DNA from: Hadesarchaea archaeon
Lineage (GTDB): Archaea; Hadarchaeota; Hadarchaeia; Hadarchaeales; Hadarchaeaceae
DNA length: 6,115 nucleotides
Direction: 5' to 3'
NCBI GenBank assembly: GCA_030615805.1
Contig: JAUWYN010000045.1
Span: 1 to 6,115, forward strand
A program made the position numbers and the translations under genes. Of this stretch, positions 1 through 4,342 are shown piece by piece. Under the pieces are notes generated by a model that had not been told where the DNA came from, made no database searches, and saw only the letters and a list, made by a program, of their open reading frames with translations. How positions within the stretch are numbered: position 1 is the stretch's first letter; every line of letters begins with the position of its first letter.

Positions 1-32
1 ATTTCACGATCAAACGGGAGTTTTGATAGGGT

Positions 33-45
33 CGGTAGTTCCGAA
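33..45 (+). repeat. Left terminal inverted repeat, preceded by direct repeat AGGGT (28-32)
   Basis: Reads CGGTAGTTCCGAA. It is the reverse complement of 393-405 except for one mismatch (G34 against T404). The 5 bases just outside it, AGGGT, recur directly outside the right repeat, as expected of a target-site duplication. Confidence 0.5.
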
Positions 46-66
46 ATTAACGGTAAAAGGAATTCT

Positions 67-342
67 TCAGCTTTTCTTTTCCCAATATTCTTCTGCCTCT
101 TCCTCCATTTTTTCAAGTCTGGTGTAGTAATCTGGAAATTCATTTAGGTGGGCAAGAGCAATCTTTCCAGTCATTATTGGATCATCATTCGCAACATTAG
201 TTTTGGGATCTCTCAATCCATGTTCTAATTCTACATCCAGTCCCATTCTGAACTGTTCTACATCAAAATTTTTCCAATCAATCCCTAATGCTTCACCAAT
301 TTTCTTAGCTTCTTCGGTTGAAAAACGCTTTTTAGGTTCCAT
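67..342 (-). CDS. DUF5661-like small protein of unknown function
   Basis: This 91-residue soluble protein has no signal peptide or membrane segment. It matches, from memory, the DUF5661 family of small proteins found in bacteria, archaea and phages; no function is established. Recognisable blocks are an N-terminal FSTEEAKKIGEALGIDW stretch (7-23), QFRMGLDVELEHG (30-42), and a conserved core around DDPIMTGKIALAHLNEFPDYY (about 53-73) followed by an acidic, probably helical tail. Conserved E38, H41, D53, D54 and H65 could form a polar or metal site, but that is only a suggestion. The length looks complete. The ATG at 340-342 is chosen because no better in-frame start lies near and an AT-rich promoter-like element sits upstream. 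Its coding sequence is much more AT-rich than the neighbouring translation genes, and the gene lies alone between inverted repeats 33-45 and 393-405, both suggesting transfer. Family call moderately sure; function unknown. Confidence 0.8.
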   Translation of the reverse strand: MEPKKRFSTEEAKKIGEALGIDWKNFDVEQFRMGLDVELEHGLRDPKTNVANDDPIMTGKIALAHLNEFPDYYTRLEKMEEEAEEYWEKKS

Positions 343-371
343 TTTAGTCGCCTTTTAATATTAACTTTTTA

Positions 372-384
372 CATAAATTAAACA
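372..384 (-). promoter_or_regulatory. TATA-like box for the DUF5661-like gene
   Basis: On the minus strand this reads TGTTTAATTTATG, an archaeal box A-like AT stretch. Its centre lies about 36 nt upstream of the ATG at 342, which predicts a leader of roughly 10 nt. The surroundings are AT-rich, so the exact box is uncertain. Confidence 0.35.
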
Positions 385-392
385 TATTGTTA

Positions 393-405
393 TTCGGAAC
401 TACTG
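393..405 (-). repeat. Right terminal inverted repeat, followed by direct repeat AGGGT (406-410)
   Basis: Reads TTCGGAACTACTG, the reverse complement of 33-45 with one mismatch. It lies about 50 bp upstream of the start of the DUF5661-like gene. AGGGT at 406-410 repeats 28-32. Confidence 0.5.
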
Positions 406-462
406 AGGGTATCCTCTTCGCTTGTCCCTTTTGAGCCGCTCAGGTTCGCGCACCGCACTTCA

Positions 463-470
463 GCTTTATT
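463..470 (+). promoter_or_regulatory. Possible TATA-like box for gltX
   Basis: CTTTATTT lies about 38 nt upstream of the GTG start of gltX, which would give a transcript start near 493 and a leader of roughly a dozen nt. It is the only box A-like stretch in 411-504. That stretch otherwise shows only short GC-rich sequence and no gene. Weak call. Confidence 0.3.
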
Positions 471-504
471 TGCAGCACCAATAGAATGTCTGTCGAGTGA
501 TCGG

Positions 505-2196
505 GTGGAGGACGTCCGCAGGGAAGCGCTCCGATGGGCCCTCACGAACGCTCTTGAGCACGAGGGGCGAGCGAGCGCAAAGGCCGTGCTGGGGAAGCTG
601 GTGGCGGAGCTGCCGGGGTGGCGTTCCAAGGTCAAGGAGCTCTCCGCGCTGGTCGAGCAGGTCGTGGCCGAGGTCAACGAGCTCCCCCACGAGGAGCAGC
701 TCTTCCGCCTTCGCAAGGTGGGCCCCGTGGAGCGACCGAAGCCCGGAGAGCGGCGTGGATTGCCCGAGCTCTCCGGGGTCGAAAAATATCCGATGGTAAT
801 CACCCGCTTCGCCCCGAACCCTAATGGACCGCTCCACATAGGCCACGTTCGGGCGGCTCTCCTAAGCCACGAGTACGCCCGCCGGTACAAGGGCAAGTTC
901 ATCCTGCGCTTCGAGGACACGAACCCCGAGAACGCGCTGCTCGAGATGTACGAGCTCATCCGCCGGGACCTCCGATGGCTTGGCATGAGCTGGGACGAGG
1001 AGCACGCGCAGTCCGACCGCCTTGAGCTCTACTACAATTATGCGGAGCAGCTCCTGCACGAGGGCAAGGCGTACGTGTGCACCTGCCCGATTGAGGACTT
1101 CAGGAGGCTGCGCGACCGTGGGAAGTCCTGCCCATGTCGCGAGCTTCCAAGCGGGGAGCAACTTCAGCGGTGGCGGCGAATGCTGGCCGGCGGGATTGCC
1201 AAAGGAGAGGCGGTCGTGCGCATCAAGACCGACCTGAATCACCCAAACCCCGCGGTGCGCGACTGGCCTGCACTTCGGGTGACGACCAAGCCCCACCCGC
1301 GCGTTGGGGAGCGCTACCCGGTCTGGCCCCTCTACAACTTCTCGGTCACCATCGACGATCACGAGATGGGGATCACTCACATCATCCGCGGGAAGGAGCA
1401 CGAGGTAAACGAGCAGCGCCAGCGCACGCTCTTCGAGCATTTGGGTTGGGAGTACCCCACGGCGGTTCAGTACGGACGCTTGAGCATGGCGGGGGTGGCG
1501 CTGAGCAAGACCCAGACCATGCGGGGCATCCGGAGCGGGGAGCTCACGGGGTACGACGATGTGAGGCTGGGGACGATTGCAGCGCTCAGGCGCCGGGGCT
1601 TCGTGCCCGAGACGATCAAGCAGCTCATCTTAGATATCGGCCCAACGCTCGTTGACGCCTCGCTAAGCTGGGAGACGCTCTACGCGTACAACAGGAGGTT
1701 CGCCGATGAGCGAGCGAACCGCTATTTCTTCGTCCCGAATCCCGTGAGGATGCTCGTGCACAAGGCGCCCGACCTAAAGCAGGTCCGGCTTCGCTTGCAC
1801 CCAGGCCACCCCGAGCACGGGGAACGGATTTTGCCACTCGCGCGTGAGGACGATGCACTCGTGTTCTATCTTACTAGTGAGGATGTCGCAGCCCCGCAGG
1901 AAGGACAAACCTTCCGCTTGAAGGACTTGATGAATGTGTCCCTCAGCTCGAAGGGAAGGGTGCTCGAGGCCGAGTTTCAGGGGCTTGAGCTCGCGGATGT
2001 GCAGAAAGTCCAGTGGGTCTCAGCCGGGGCGGTCGAGGTCGAAGTGATAAGGCCGGACAACTCCCGCGAGCTTGGGCTTGCCGAGCCGGCGGTGGCGGGG
2101 CTCAAAGTCGACACCATTGTACAATTCGAAAGGTACGGGTTCGTTCGGGTCGATGCAGCAAGGCCGAAGCTCATCGTGGTTTACGGACATAGATAG
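505..2196 (+). CDS. gltX: Glutamyl-tRNA synthetase, archaeal type (class Ic)
   Basis: Cytoplasmic enzyme that attaches glutamate to tRNA(Glu) using ATP. Many archaeal versions are non-discriminating and also charge tRNA(Gln) for the amidotransferase route; the sequence alone does not settle that here. The protein has 563 residues, usual for archaea. Residues 1-95 are the helical N-terminal extension typical of archaeal/eukaryotic GluRS. The Rossmann catalytic core begins at about 97, with PNPNGPLHIGH (104-114, HIGH at 111-114). A zinc-knuckle insertion has paired cysteines C192/C194 and C209/C211. The KMSKS equivalent is LSKT (333-336), followed by GYDDVRLGTIAALRRRG (349-365), characteristic of the family. 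The beta-barrel anticodon-binding region follows to the end. The start is GTG: upstream in frame there is no ATG/GTG/TTG before the TAG at 460-462. SD-like GAGTGATC (495-502) is unusually close to it. Downstream is the L7Ae gene, 81 nt away on the same strand. Confidence 0.96.
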   Translation: MEDVRREALRWALTNALEHEGRASAKAVLGKLVAELPGWRSKVKELSALVEQVVAEVNELPHEEQLFRLRKVGPVERPKPGERRGLPELSGVEKYPMVITRFAPNPNGPLHIGHVRAALLSHEYARRYKGKFILRFEDTNPENALLEMYELIRRDLRWLGMSWDEEHAQSDRLELYYNYAEQLLHEGKAYVCTCPIEDFRRLRDRGKSCPCRELPSGEQLQRWRRMLAGGIAKGEAVVRIKTDLNHPNPAVRDWPALRVTTKPHPRVGERYPVWPLYNFSVTIDDHEMGITHIIRGKEHEVNEQRQRTLFEHLGWEYPTAVQYGRLSMAGVALSKTQTMRGIRSGELTGYDDVRLGTIAALRRRGFVPETIKQLILDIGPTLVDASLSWETLYAYNRRFADERANRYFFVPNPVRMLVHKAPDLKQVRLRLHPGHPEHGERILPLAREDDALVFYLTSEDVAAPQEGQTFRLKDLMNVSLSSKGRVLEAEFQGLELADVQKVQWVSAGAVEVEVIRPDNSRELGLAEPAVAGLKVDTIVQFERYGFVRVDAARPKLIVVYGHR

Positions 2197-2220
2197 CTTA
2201 AAATAACACACGTTTTTAAA
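2197..2220 (+). promoter_or_regulatory. Promoter region of the L7Ae-S28e-L24e-Ndk cluster (two TATA-like boxes)
   Basis: Two archaeal box A-like elements lie directly after the gltX stop: CTTAAAATAA (2197-2206) and TTTTTAAA (2213-2220). With the usual spacing of about 26 nt from box centre to transcript start they predict starts near 2229 and 2243. Only the upstream box would give an mRNA containing the whole kink-turn candidate at 2236-2271. The T-run at 2213-2217 could also act as a U-rich terminator for gltX. Read-through from gltX remains possible. Confidence 0.4.
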
Positions 2221-2235
2221 GAGATACGAGCCACG

Positions 2236-2271
2236 ACCTATGAATGATGGAGGATAAAACCCGAAAGAGGT
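2236..2271 (+). promoter_or_regulatory. Candidate kink-turn (L7Ae autoregulatory site) covering the rpl7ae ribosome binding site
   Basis: The L7Ae leader can fold as a kink-turn. The C-stem pairs ACCU (2236-2239) with AGGU (2268-2271), plus U2241-A2266, with two purine mismatches. The three-nt bulge is AAU (2243-2245). Tandem sheared pairs are G2246-A2264 and A2247-G2263, then a U-C mismatch and G2249-C2261, G2250-C2260 close a 9-nt loop. The AAU-GA ... CC-GA core resembles the U4 snRNA and box C/D kink-turns that L7Ae-family proteins bind. The C-stem 3' strand includes most of the Shine-Dalgarno AGAGGTG (2266-2272), so bound L7Ae should block translation. L7Ae binding to a kink-turn in its own leader has been described in Sulfolobus. 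Seen: pairing and motif. Inferred: function. Weak point: the transcript may start inside the motif if the TTTTTAAA box is used. Confidence 0.5.
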
Positions 2272-2277
2272 GCTTAA

Positions 2278-2649
2278 GTGGCTAAACCAATTTACGTACG
2301 GTTTGAGGTGCCCAAGGAGCTTGCGGACAAGGCCTACGAGGCAGTAGAGGGCGCGCGCGACACCGGAAAGCTTCGGAAGGGTACGAACGAGACGACGAAA
2401 GCGGTCGAGCGGAAGCAAGCCGTGCTGGTGGTCATAGCCGAGGACGTCGAGCCGCCCGAGATCGTCGCCCACCTGACCCCGCTTTGCGATGAAAAGGACA
2501 TCCCATACATTTATGTTCCTAGCAAGCGCGAGCTCGGGGCGGCCGCGGGCATAGACGTCGGGGCGGCGGCGATCACGATAGCCGAGGCCGGAAAAGCGAC
2601 GGCAGCAGTGAAGGAGATCGTCGAGCACGTCAAAGAGCTTAAGAAGTGA
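2278..2649 (+). CDS. rpl7ae: Large-subunit ribosomal protein L7Ae (eL8), kink-turn-binding protein
   Basis: RNA-binding protein that recognises kink-turns. In archaea it is part of the 50S subunit, of box C/D (2'-O-methylation) and H/ACA (pseudouridylation) guide RNPs, and of RNase P. It has 123 residues, the standard length, and is one L7Ae/L30e/Gadd45 domain throughout. Diagnostic stretches are GKLRKGTNETTKAVERK (about 30-46; the N-E-T-T-K residues contact the G-A pairs), LVVIAEDVEPPEIVAHL (about 50-66) and PYIYVPSKRELGAAAGID (about 77-94). The GTG start is supported by AGAGGTG (2266-2272) five nt upstream and by the usual MAKP-type N-terminus. The gene heads a packed cluster: its TGA overlaps the GTG of the S28e gene by 4 nt. 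The leader carries a candidate kink-turn, suggesting feedback control by its own product. Confidence 0.97.
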   Translation: MAKPIYVRFEVPKELADKAYEAVEGARDTGKLRKGTNETTKAVERKQAVLVVIAEDVEPPEIVAHLTPLCDEKDIPYIYVPSKRELGAAAGIDVGAAAITIAEAGKATAAVKEIVEHVKELKK

Positions 2650-2873
2650 GTTCGATGCCGCTCAGAGGGGAGCTCGGCTTCCCGGCCGAGGTAATCGATA
2701 TCCGGACGCGCACGGGCATAACCGGGGAGATCTCACAGGTCAAGTGCAGGGTGCTCGAGGGGCGGGACAAGGGGCGGATCATAACCCGCAACGTCAAGGG
2801 CCCTGTGCGCGTGGGCGATATTTTGATGCTTCGCGATACGGAGCGAGAGGCGAAGGAGATCAGGGTGCCATAA
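2646..2873 (+). CDS. rps28e: Small-subunit ribosomal protein S28e (eS28)
   Basis: Component of the archaeal 30S subunit with an OB-fold, located near the mRNA exit channel. It has 75 residues; the family is usually about 65-75. The conserved core is PAEVIDI (13-19), TGITGEISQVKCRVLEGRDK (23-42) and TRNVKGPVRVGDILMLRDTE (47-66), very typical of S28e. The start is uncertain. GTG 2646 overlaps the L7Ae stop as GTGA, giving a 4-nt overlap suited to translational coupling; ATG 2655 would shorten the product by 3 residues. Neither has a strong Shine-Dalgarno, which fits coupling to upstream translation. The stop is one nt before the ATG of the L24e gene. Confidence 0.95.
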   Translation: MSSMPLRGELGFPAEVIDIRTRTGITGEISQVKCRVLEGRDKGRIITRNVKGPVRVGDILMLRDTEREAKEIRVP

Positions 2874-2874
2874 G

Positions 2875-3066
2875 ATGCCGGTCGCGCGAAAGTGCTCCTT
2901 CTGCGGCGGGCGGGTCGAGCCCGGAACAGGCTTGATGTTCGTCCGGCGAGATGGGTCGGTCTTGTTCCTCTGCTCGAGCAAGTGCGAGCGCAACCTGGAG
3001 CTGGGGCGGAAGCCGCACCGCGTGGAGTGGACTGAGCGCTCCCGAAAGGCGAGGGGAAAGGCTTGA
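2875..3066 (+). CDS. rpl24e: Large-subunit ribosomal protein L24e (eL24), zinc-binding
   Basis: Protein of the 50S subunit near the subunit interface. It is a 63-residue treble-clef/zinc-finger protein with C7-x2-C10 and C33-x3-C37, the four metal ligands of the family, and a conserved GGRVEPGTGLMFVRRDG segment (11-27). The basic tail (RKPHRVEWTERSRKARGKA) is typical. The start ATG follows the S28e TAA by one nt, and AGGGTG (2862-2867) lies seven nt upstream. The TGA overlaps the TTG start of ndk by 4 nt, so its translation is probably coupled on both sides. The length matches archaeal L24e; the eukaryotic C-terminal extension is absent, as expected. Confidence 0.95.
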   Translation: MPVARKCSFCGGRVEPGTGLMFVRRDGSVLFLCSSKCERNLELGRKPHRVEWTERSRKARGKA

Positions 3067-3482
3067 GGGAGCGAACCTTCGTCATGGTGAAGCCAGATGG
3101 GATGACGAAGGGCCTGACCGATGAAATTGTCGCGCGGATCGAGCGGGCTGGTTTAAAAATAGTTTCGATGCGTCGGATGAAACTCGACCGCGGGCTTGCC
3201 GAGGAGCTTTACTCGGTGCATCGTGGAAAGGATTTCTTCGAGCGTTTGGTCGAGCATGTGTTATCGGGCGAGGTGGTCGTGATGTTGGTCGAGGGAGGGC
3301 GAGCGATAGTGCGAATGCGAGAGCTCTCGGGCGCCACCGACCCGGCCAAGGCCGCGAAGGGAACGATTCGAGGCGATTTCGGGTCGAGCATCACGGAGAA
3401 TATCATTCACGCTGCAGATTCCGCGGAAAGCGCCGGGCAGGAGATGAGAATTTTCTTTGGGGAGCCTGAGAAGCAAGGTTAA
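3063..3482 (+). CDS. ndk: Nucleoside diphosphate kinase
   Basis: Transfers the gamma-phosphate from ATP to other (d)NDPs through a phosphohistidine, balancing NTP pools, including the GTP used in translation. It has 139 residues, slightly short but complete. By alignment with human NDPK-A numbering (offset 2), K10, Y50, R86, T92, R103, N113 and the catalytic H116 are all present, as is E127, which contacts the histidine. The substrate loop GATDPAKAAKGTIRGDFG (90-107) is intact. Oddity: the usual H-[GA]-S-D motif reads HAAD, so the serine after the catalytic histidine is alanine (A118). The TTG start overlaps the L24e stop (TTGA) and has GAGGGG (3051-3056) six nt upstream; the next ATG (residue 8) would remove strand beta-1 residues. 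It is last in the packed cluster and followed by a T-rich stretch. Confidence 0.96.
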   Translation: MRERTFVMVKPDGMTKGLTDEIVARIERAGLKIVSMRRMKLDRGLAEELYSVHRGKDFFERLVEHVLSGEVVVMLVEGGRAIVRMRELSGATDPAKAAKGTIRGDFGSSITENIIHAADSAESAGQEMRIFFGEPEKQG

Positions 3483-3500
3483 AATTTAACTTTTTTAAAA
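3483..3500 (+). terminator. Probable T-rich archaeal terminator after ndk
   Basis: Directly after the ndk TAA come TTT and TTTTTT (3491-3496) runs in an AT-rich stretch without a strong hairpin. Archaeal polymerase terminates at such U-runs. The next gene is on the opposite strand, so termination is expected here. The rest of 3501-3609 shows no gene; read on the minus strand it has several TTTTT runs (about 3551-3603) that could end the convergent gene. Confidence 0.5.
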
Positions 3501-3609
3501 TATTTGCAACTTCCATCAAGAAATCACCATCGGGCAGCCAAAAGCGTGTCTAAAAATAGCTAGTACCTCAAAAATAATCTTGAACAGGTTAAATACTGAA
3601 AAACGTTCC

Positions 3610-4164
3610 TCAGTGTTTCTTGTAAAGCAAATTGAATAGCCTGACGAGCGGGGTCAATAGAATTCTCACAACACGCCGCAGCATTTCAGATTTTTTAATC
3701 GCACGAGCTATTGGGGGAGATAACTTATAGTATGAGCAAACGAACATTTCTCCCGTGCGATTTTGTAACAGAAAACCGTCTCTGAATTTTCTGAGTATGT
3801 TTACCTCATGTGCCATAGGGGTCCCAAAAGTCGCCGTGGCGATGAAACATCCTCCCCTTCGCGCGATCGATTCCTTCCATTCCACCCCACAGGTAGGGCA
3901 ACGATATTCAACGTGGGGGACGGATTTGGTTCCTTTTTTGAAAAAGCCCTTCTCTTTCACTTCTACGTCCACTTTCCCCACGATTTCCATTGGTTTGTAG
4001 CACTGGGGGCACAGAATAATTGGGACCGCGATTGGAATCCTTGGAAGCTCTTTCGGAATTTCTTCGGGTTTCTTTTCCTCCGCGGGCTTCTCTTCCGCTG
4101 CTAGAACTTCCTCAGGTTTCTTCTCCTCCACTTTTGGGGCTTCTTCAGGTTTCTCCTCGTCCAT
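3610..4164 (-). CDS. Zinc-ribbon protein with C-terminal CFI-box domain, function unknown
   Basis: Predicted 184-residue protein from the ATG at 4164; a GTG at 4173 adds three residues (numbering here uses the 187-residue form). Three parts are seen. First, a Glu/Lys/Pro-rich, repetitive, probably disordered stretch (5-44, with EEKKPEE-type repeats). Second, a zinc-ribbon-like pair C55-x2-C58 and C92-x2-C95 with a long lysine-rich insert between. Third, GGCFIATATFG (107-117) followed by a conserved helical region with LRKFRDGFLL, YYKLSPPIA and a hydrophobic, basic C-terminus. This last part matches what I recall as the CFI-box C-terminal domain, seen on diverse archaeal and bacterial proteins without a known role. 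There is no signal peptide or clear membrane helix, though the last 25 residues could touch a membrane. It lies antisense between ndk and infB, is AT-richer than both, and has its own TATA box. Confidence 0.85.
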   Translation of the reverse strand: MDEEKPEEAPKVEEKKPEEVLAAEEKPAEEKKPEEIPKELPRIPIAVPIILCPQCYKPMEIVGKVDVEVKEKGFFKKGTKSVPHVEYRCPTCGVEWKESIARRGGCFIATATFGTPMAHEVNILRKFRDGFLLQNRTGEMFVCSYYKLSPPIARAIKKSEMLRRVVRILLTPLVRLFNLLYKKH

Positions 4165-4193
4165 AATGAGCACATTTAGTTAAGCCCTATCAT

Positions 4194-4204
4194 TCTTTAA
4201 ATAC
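4194..4204 (-). promoter_or_regulatory. TATA box for the CFI-box gene
   Basis: On the minus strand this reads GTATTTAAAGA, a near-consensus archaeal box A preceded by purine-rich GAAG that could serve as BRE. The box centre is about 35 nt from the ATG at 4164 and about 26 nt from the GTG at 4173. The transcript therefore probably starts near 4173, giving a very short leader; this favours the ATG at 4164. Confidence 0.6.
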
Positions 4205-4299
4205 CTTCTGAGTTCATTTGGTCAACATTCACCTATCCTGTAGCCTTTATCCCTGAGAATTAGTCCTTTTCAAAATAAGTGCATCATAAAGCGTCCCAG

Positions 4300-4307
4300 T
4301 TATAAAT
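4300..4307 (+). promoter_or_regulatory. TATA box for infB
   Basis: TTATAAAT is a close match to the archaeal box A consensus. The usual spacing puts the transcript start near 4330, just before GAGG (4331-4334) and the infB ATGs. It gives infB its own promoter, which it needs because the antisense gene separates it from ndk. The remainder of 4205-4299 shows no gene or convincing RNA. Confidence 0.6.
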
Positions 4308-4342
4308 CAGAAGCAAGCGCATGTTAAAACGAGGCGATGAAG

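Larger units (their letters stand above)
33..405. mobile_element. Candidate small non-autonomous insertion (MITE-like) carrying a DUF5661-like gene
   Basis: The segment is bounded by inverted repeats at 33-45 and 393-405 that match at 12 of 13 positions; the inner 11 (GTAGTTCCGAA / TTCGGAACTAC) are perfect. Immediately outside them lie identical 5-bp direct repeats, AGGGT, at 28-32 and 406-410. Terminal inverted repeats abutted by a short target duplication are the classic structure of a DDE-transposase insertion. The interior is AT-rich, unlike the GC-rich gltX next door, and holds one gene with its own upstream promoter-like sequence and no transposase. If real, the element would be mobilised in trans. 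Seen: the repeats, the composition change and the single gene. Inferred: mobility. The repeats are short, so chance cannot be excluded from one copy. Confidence 0.5.

Noticed and set aside
9..27. Short hairpin ATCAAA / TTTGAT with a 7-nt loop, possible terminator of an upstream gene
   Set aside because: Six weak AT-rich pairs with no following T-run; hairpins are not the usual archaeal termination signal.
1..147. Plus-strand frame open from base 1 to about 147, possibly the tail of an upstream gene
   Set aside because: It has no recognisable protein sequence, runs antisense into the DUF5661-like gene and crosses the left inverted repeat; too little evidence to call a partial gene.
486..500. 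Four-codon ORF (MSVE) just upstream of the gltX start
   Set aside because: Too short to judge, no clear ribosome binding site, and expected by chance.
390..986. Minus-strand open frame of 198 codons opposite the 5' part of gltX, plus shorter ones at 466-846 and 862-1440
   Set aside because: They lie antisense to a clear GluRS gene, have serine/arginine-rich low-information sequence typical of GC-rich shadow frames, and match no family.
2020..2628. Minus-strand 202-codon open frame spanning the gltX end, the leader and most of rpl7ae
   Set aside because: It is antisense to two certain genes and crosses the promoter region; the protein shows no domain and is explained as a shadow.
3541..4294. 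Direct repeat AAAGCGT at 3541-3547 and 4288-4294 flanking the CFI-box gene, tested as a target duplication
   Set aside because: Only seven bases, no inverted repeats next to them, and such repeats are expected by chance across this distance.
4205..4299. Possible box C/D guide RNA (ATGATGC on the minus strand near 4281-4288)
   Set aside because: No correctly spaced CUGA box D or internal C'/D' pair; the similarity is limited to one imperfect box.
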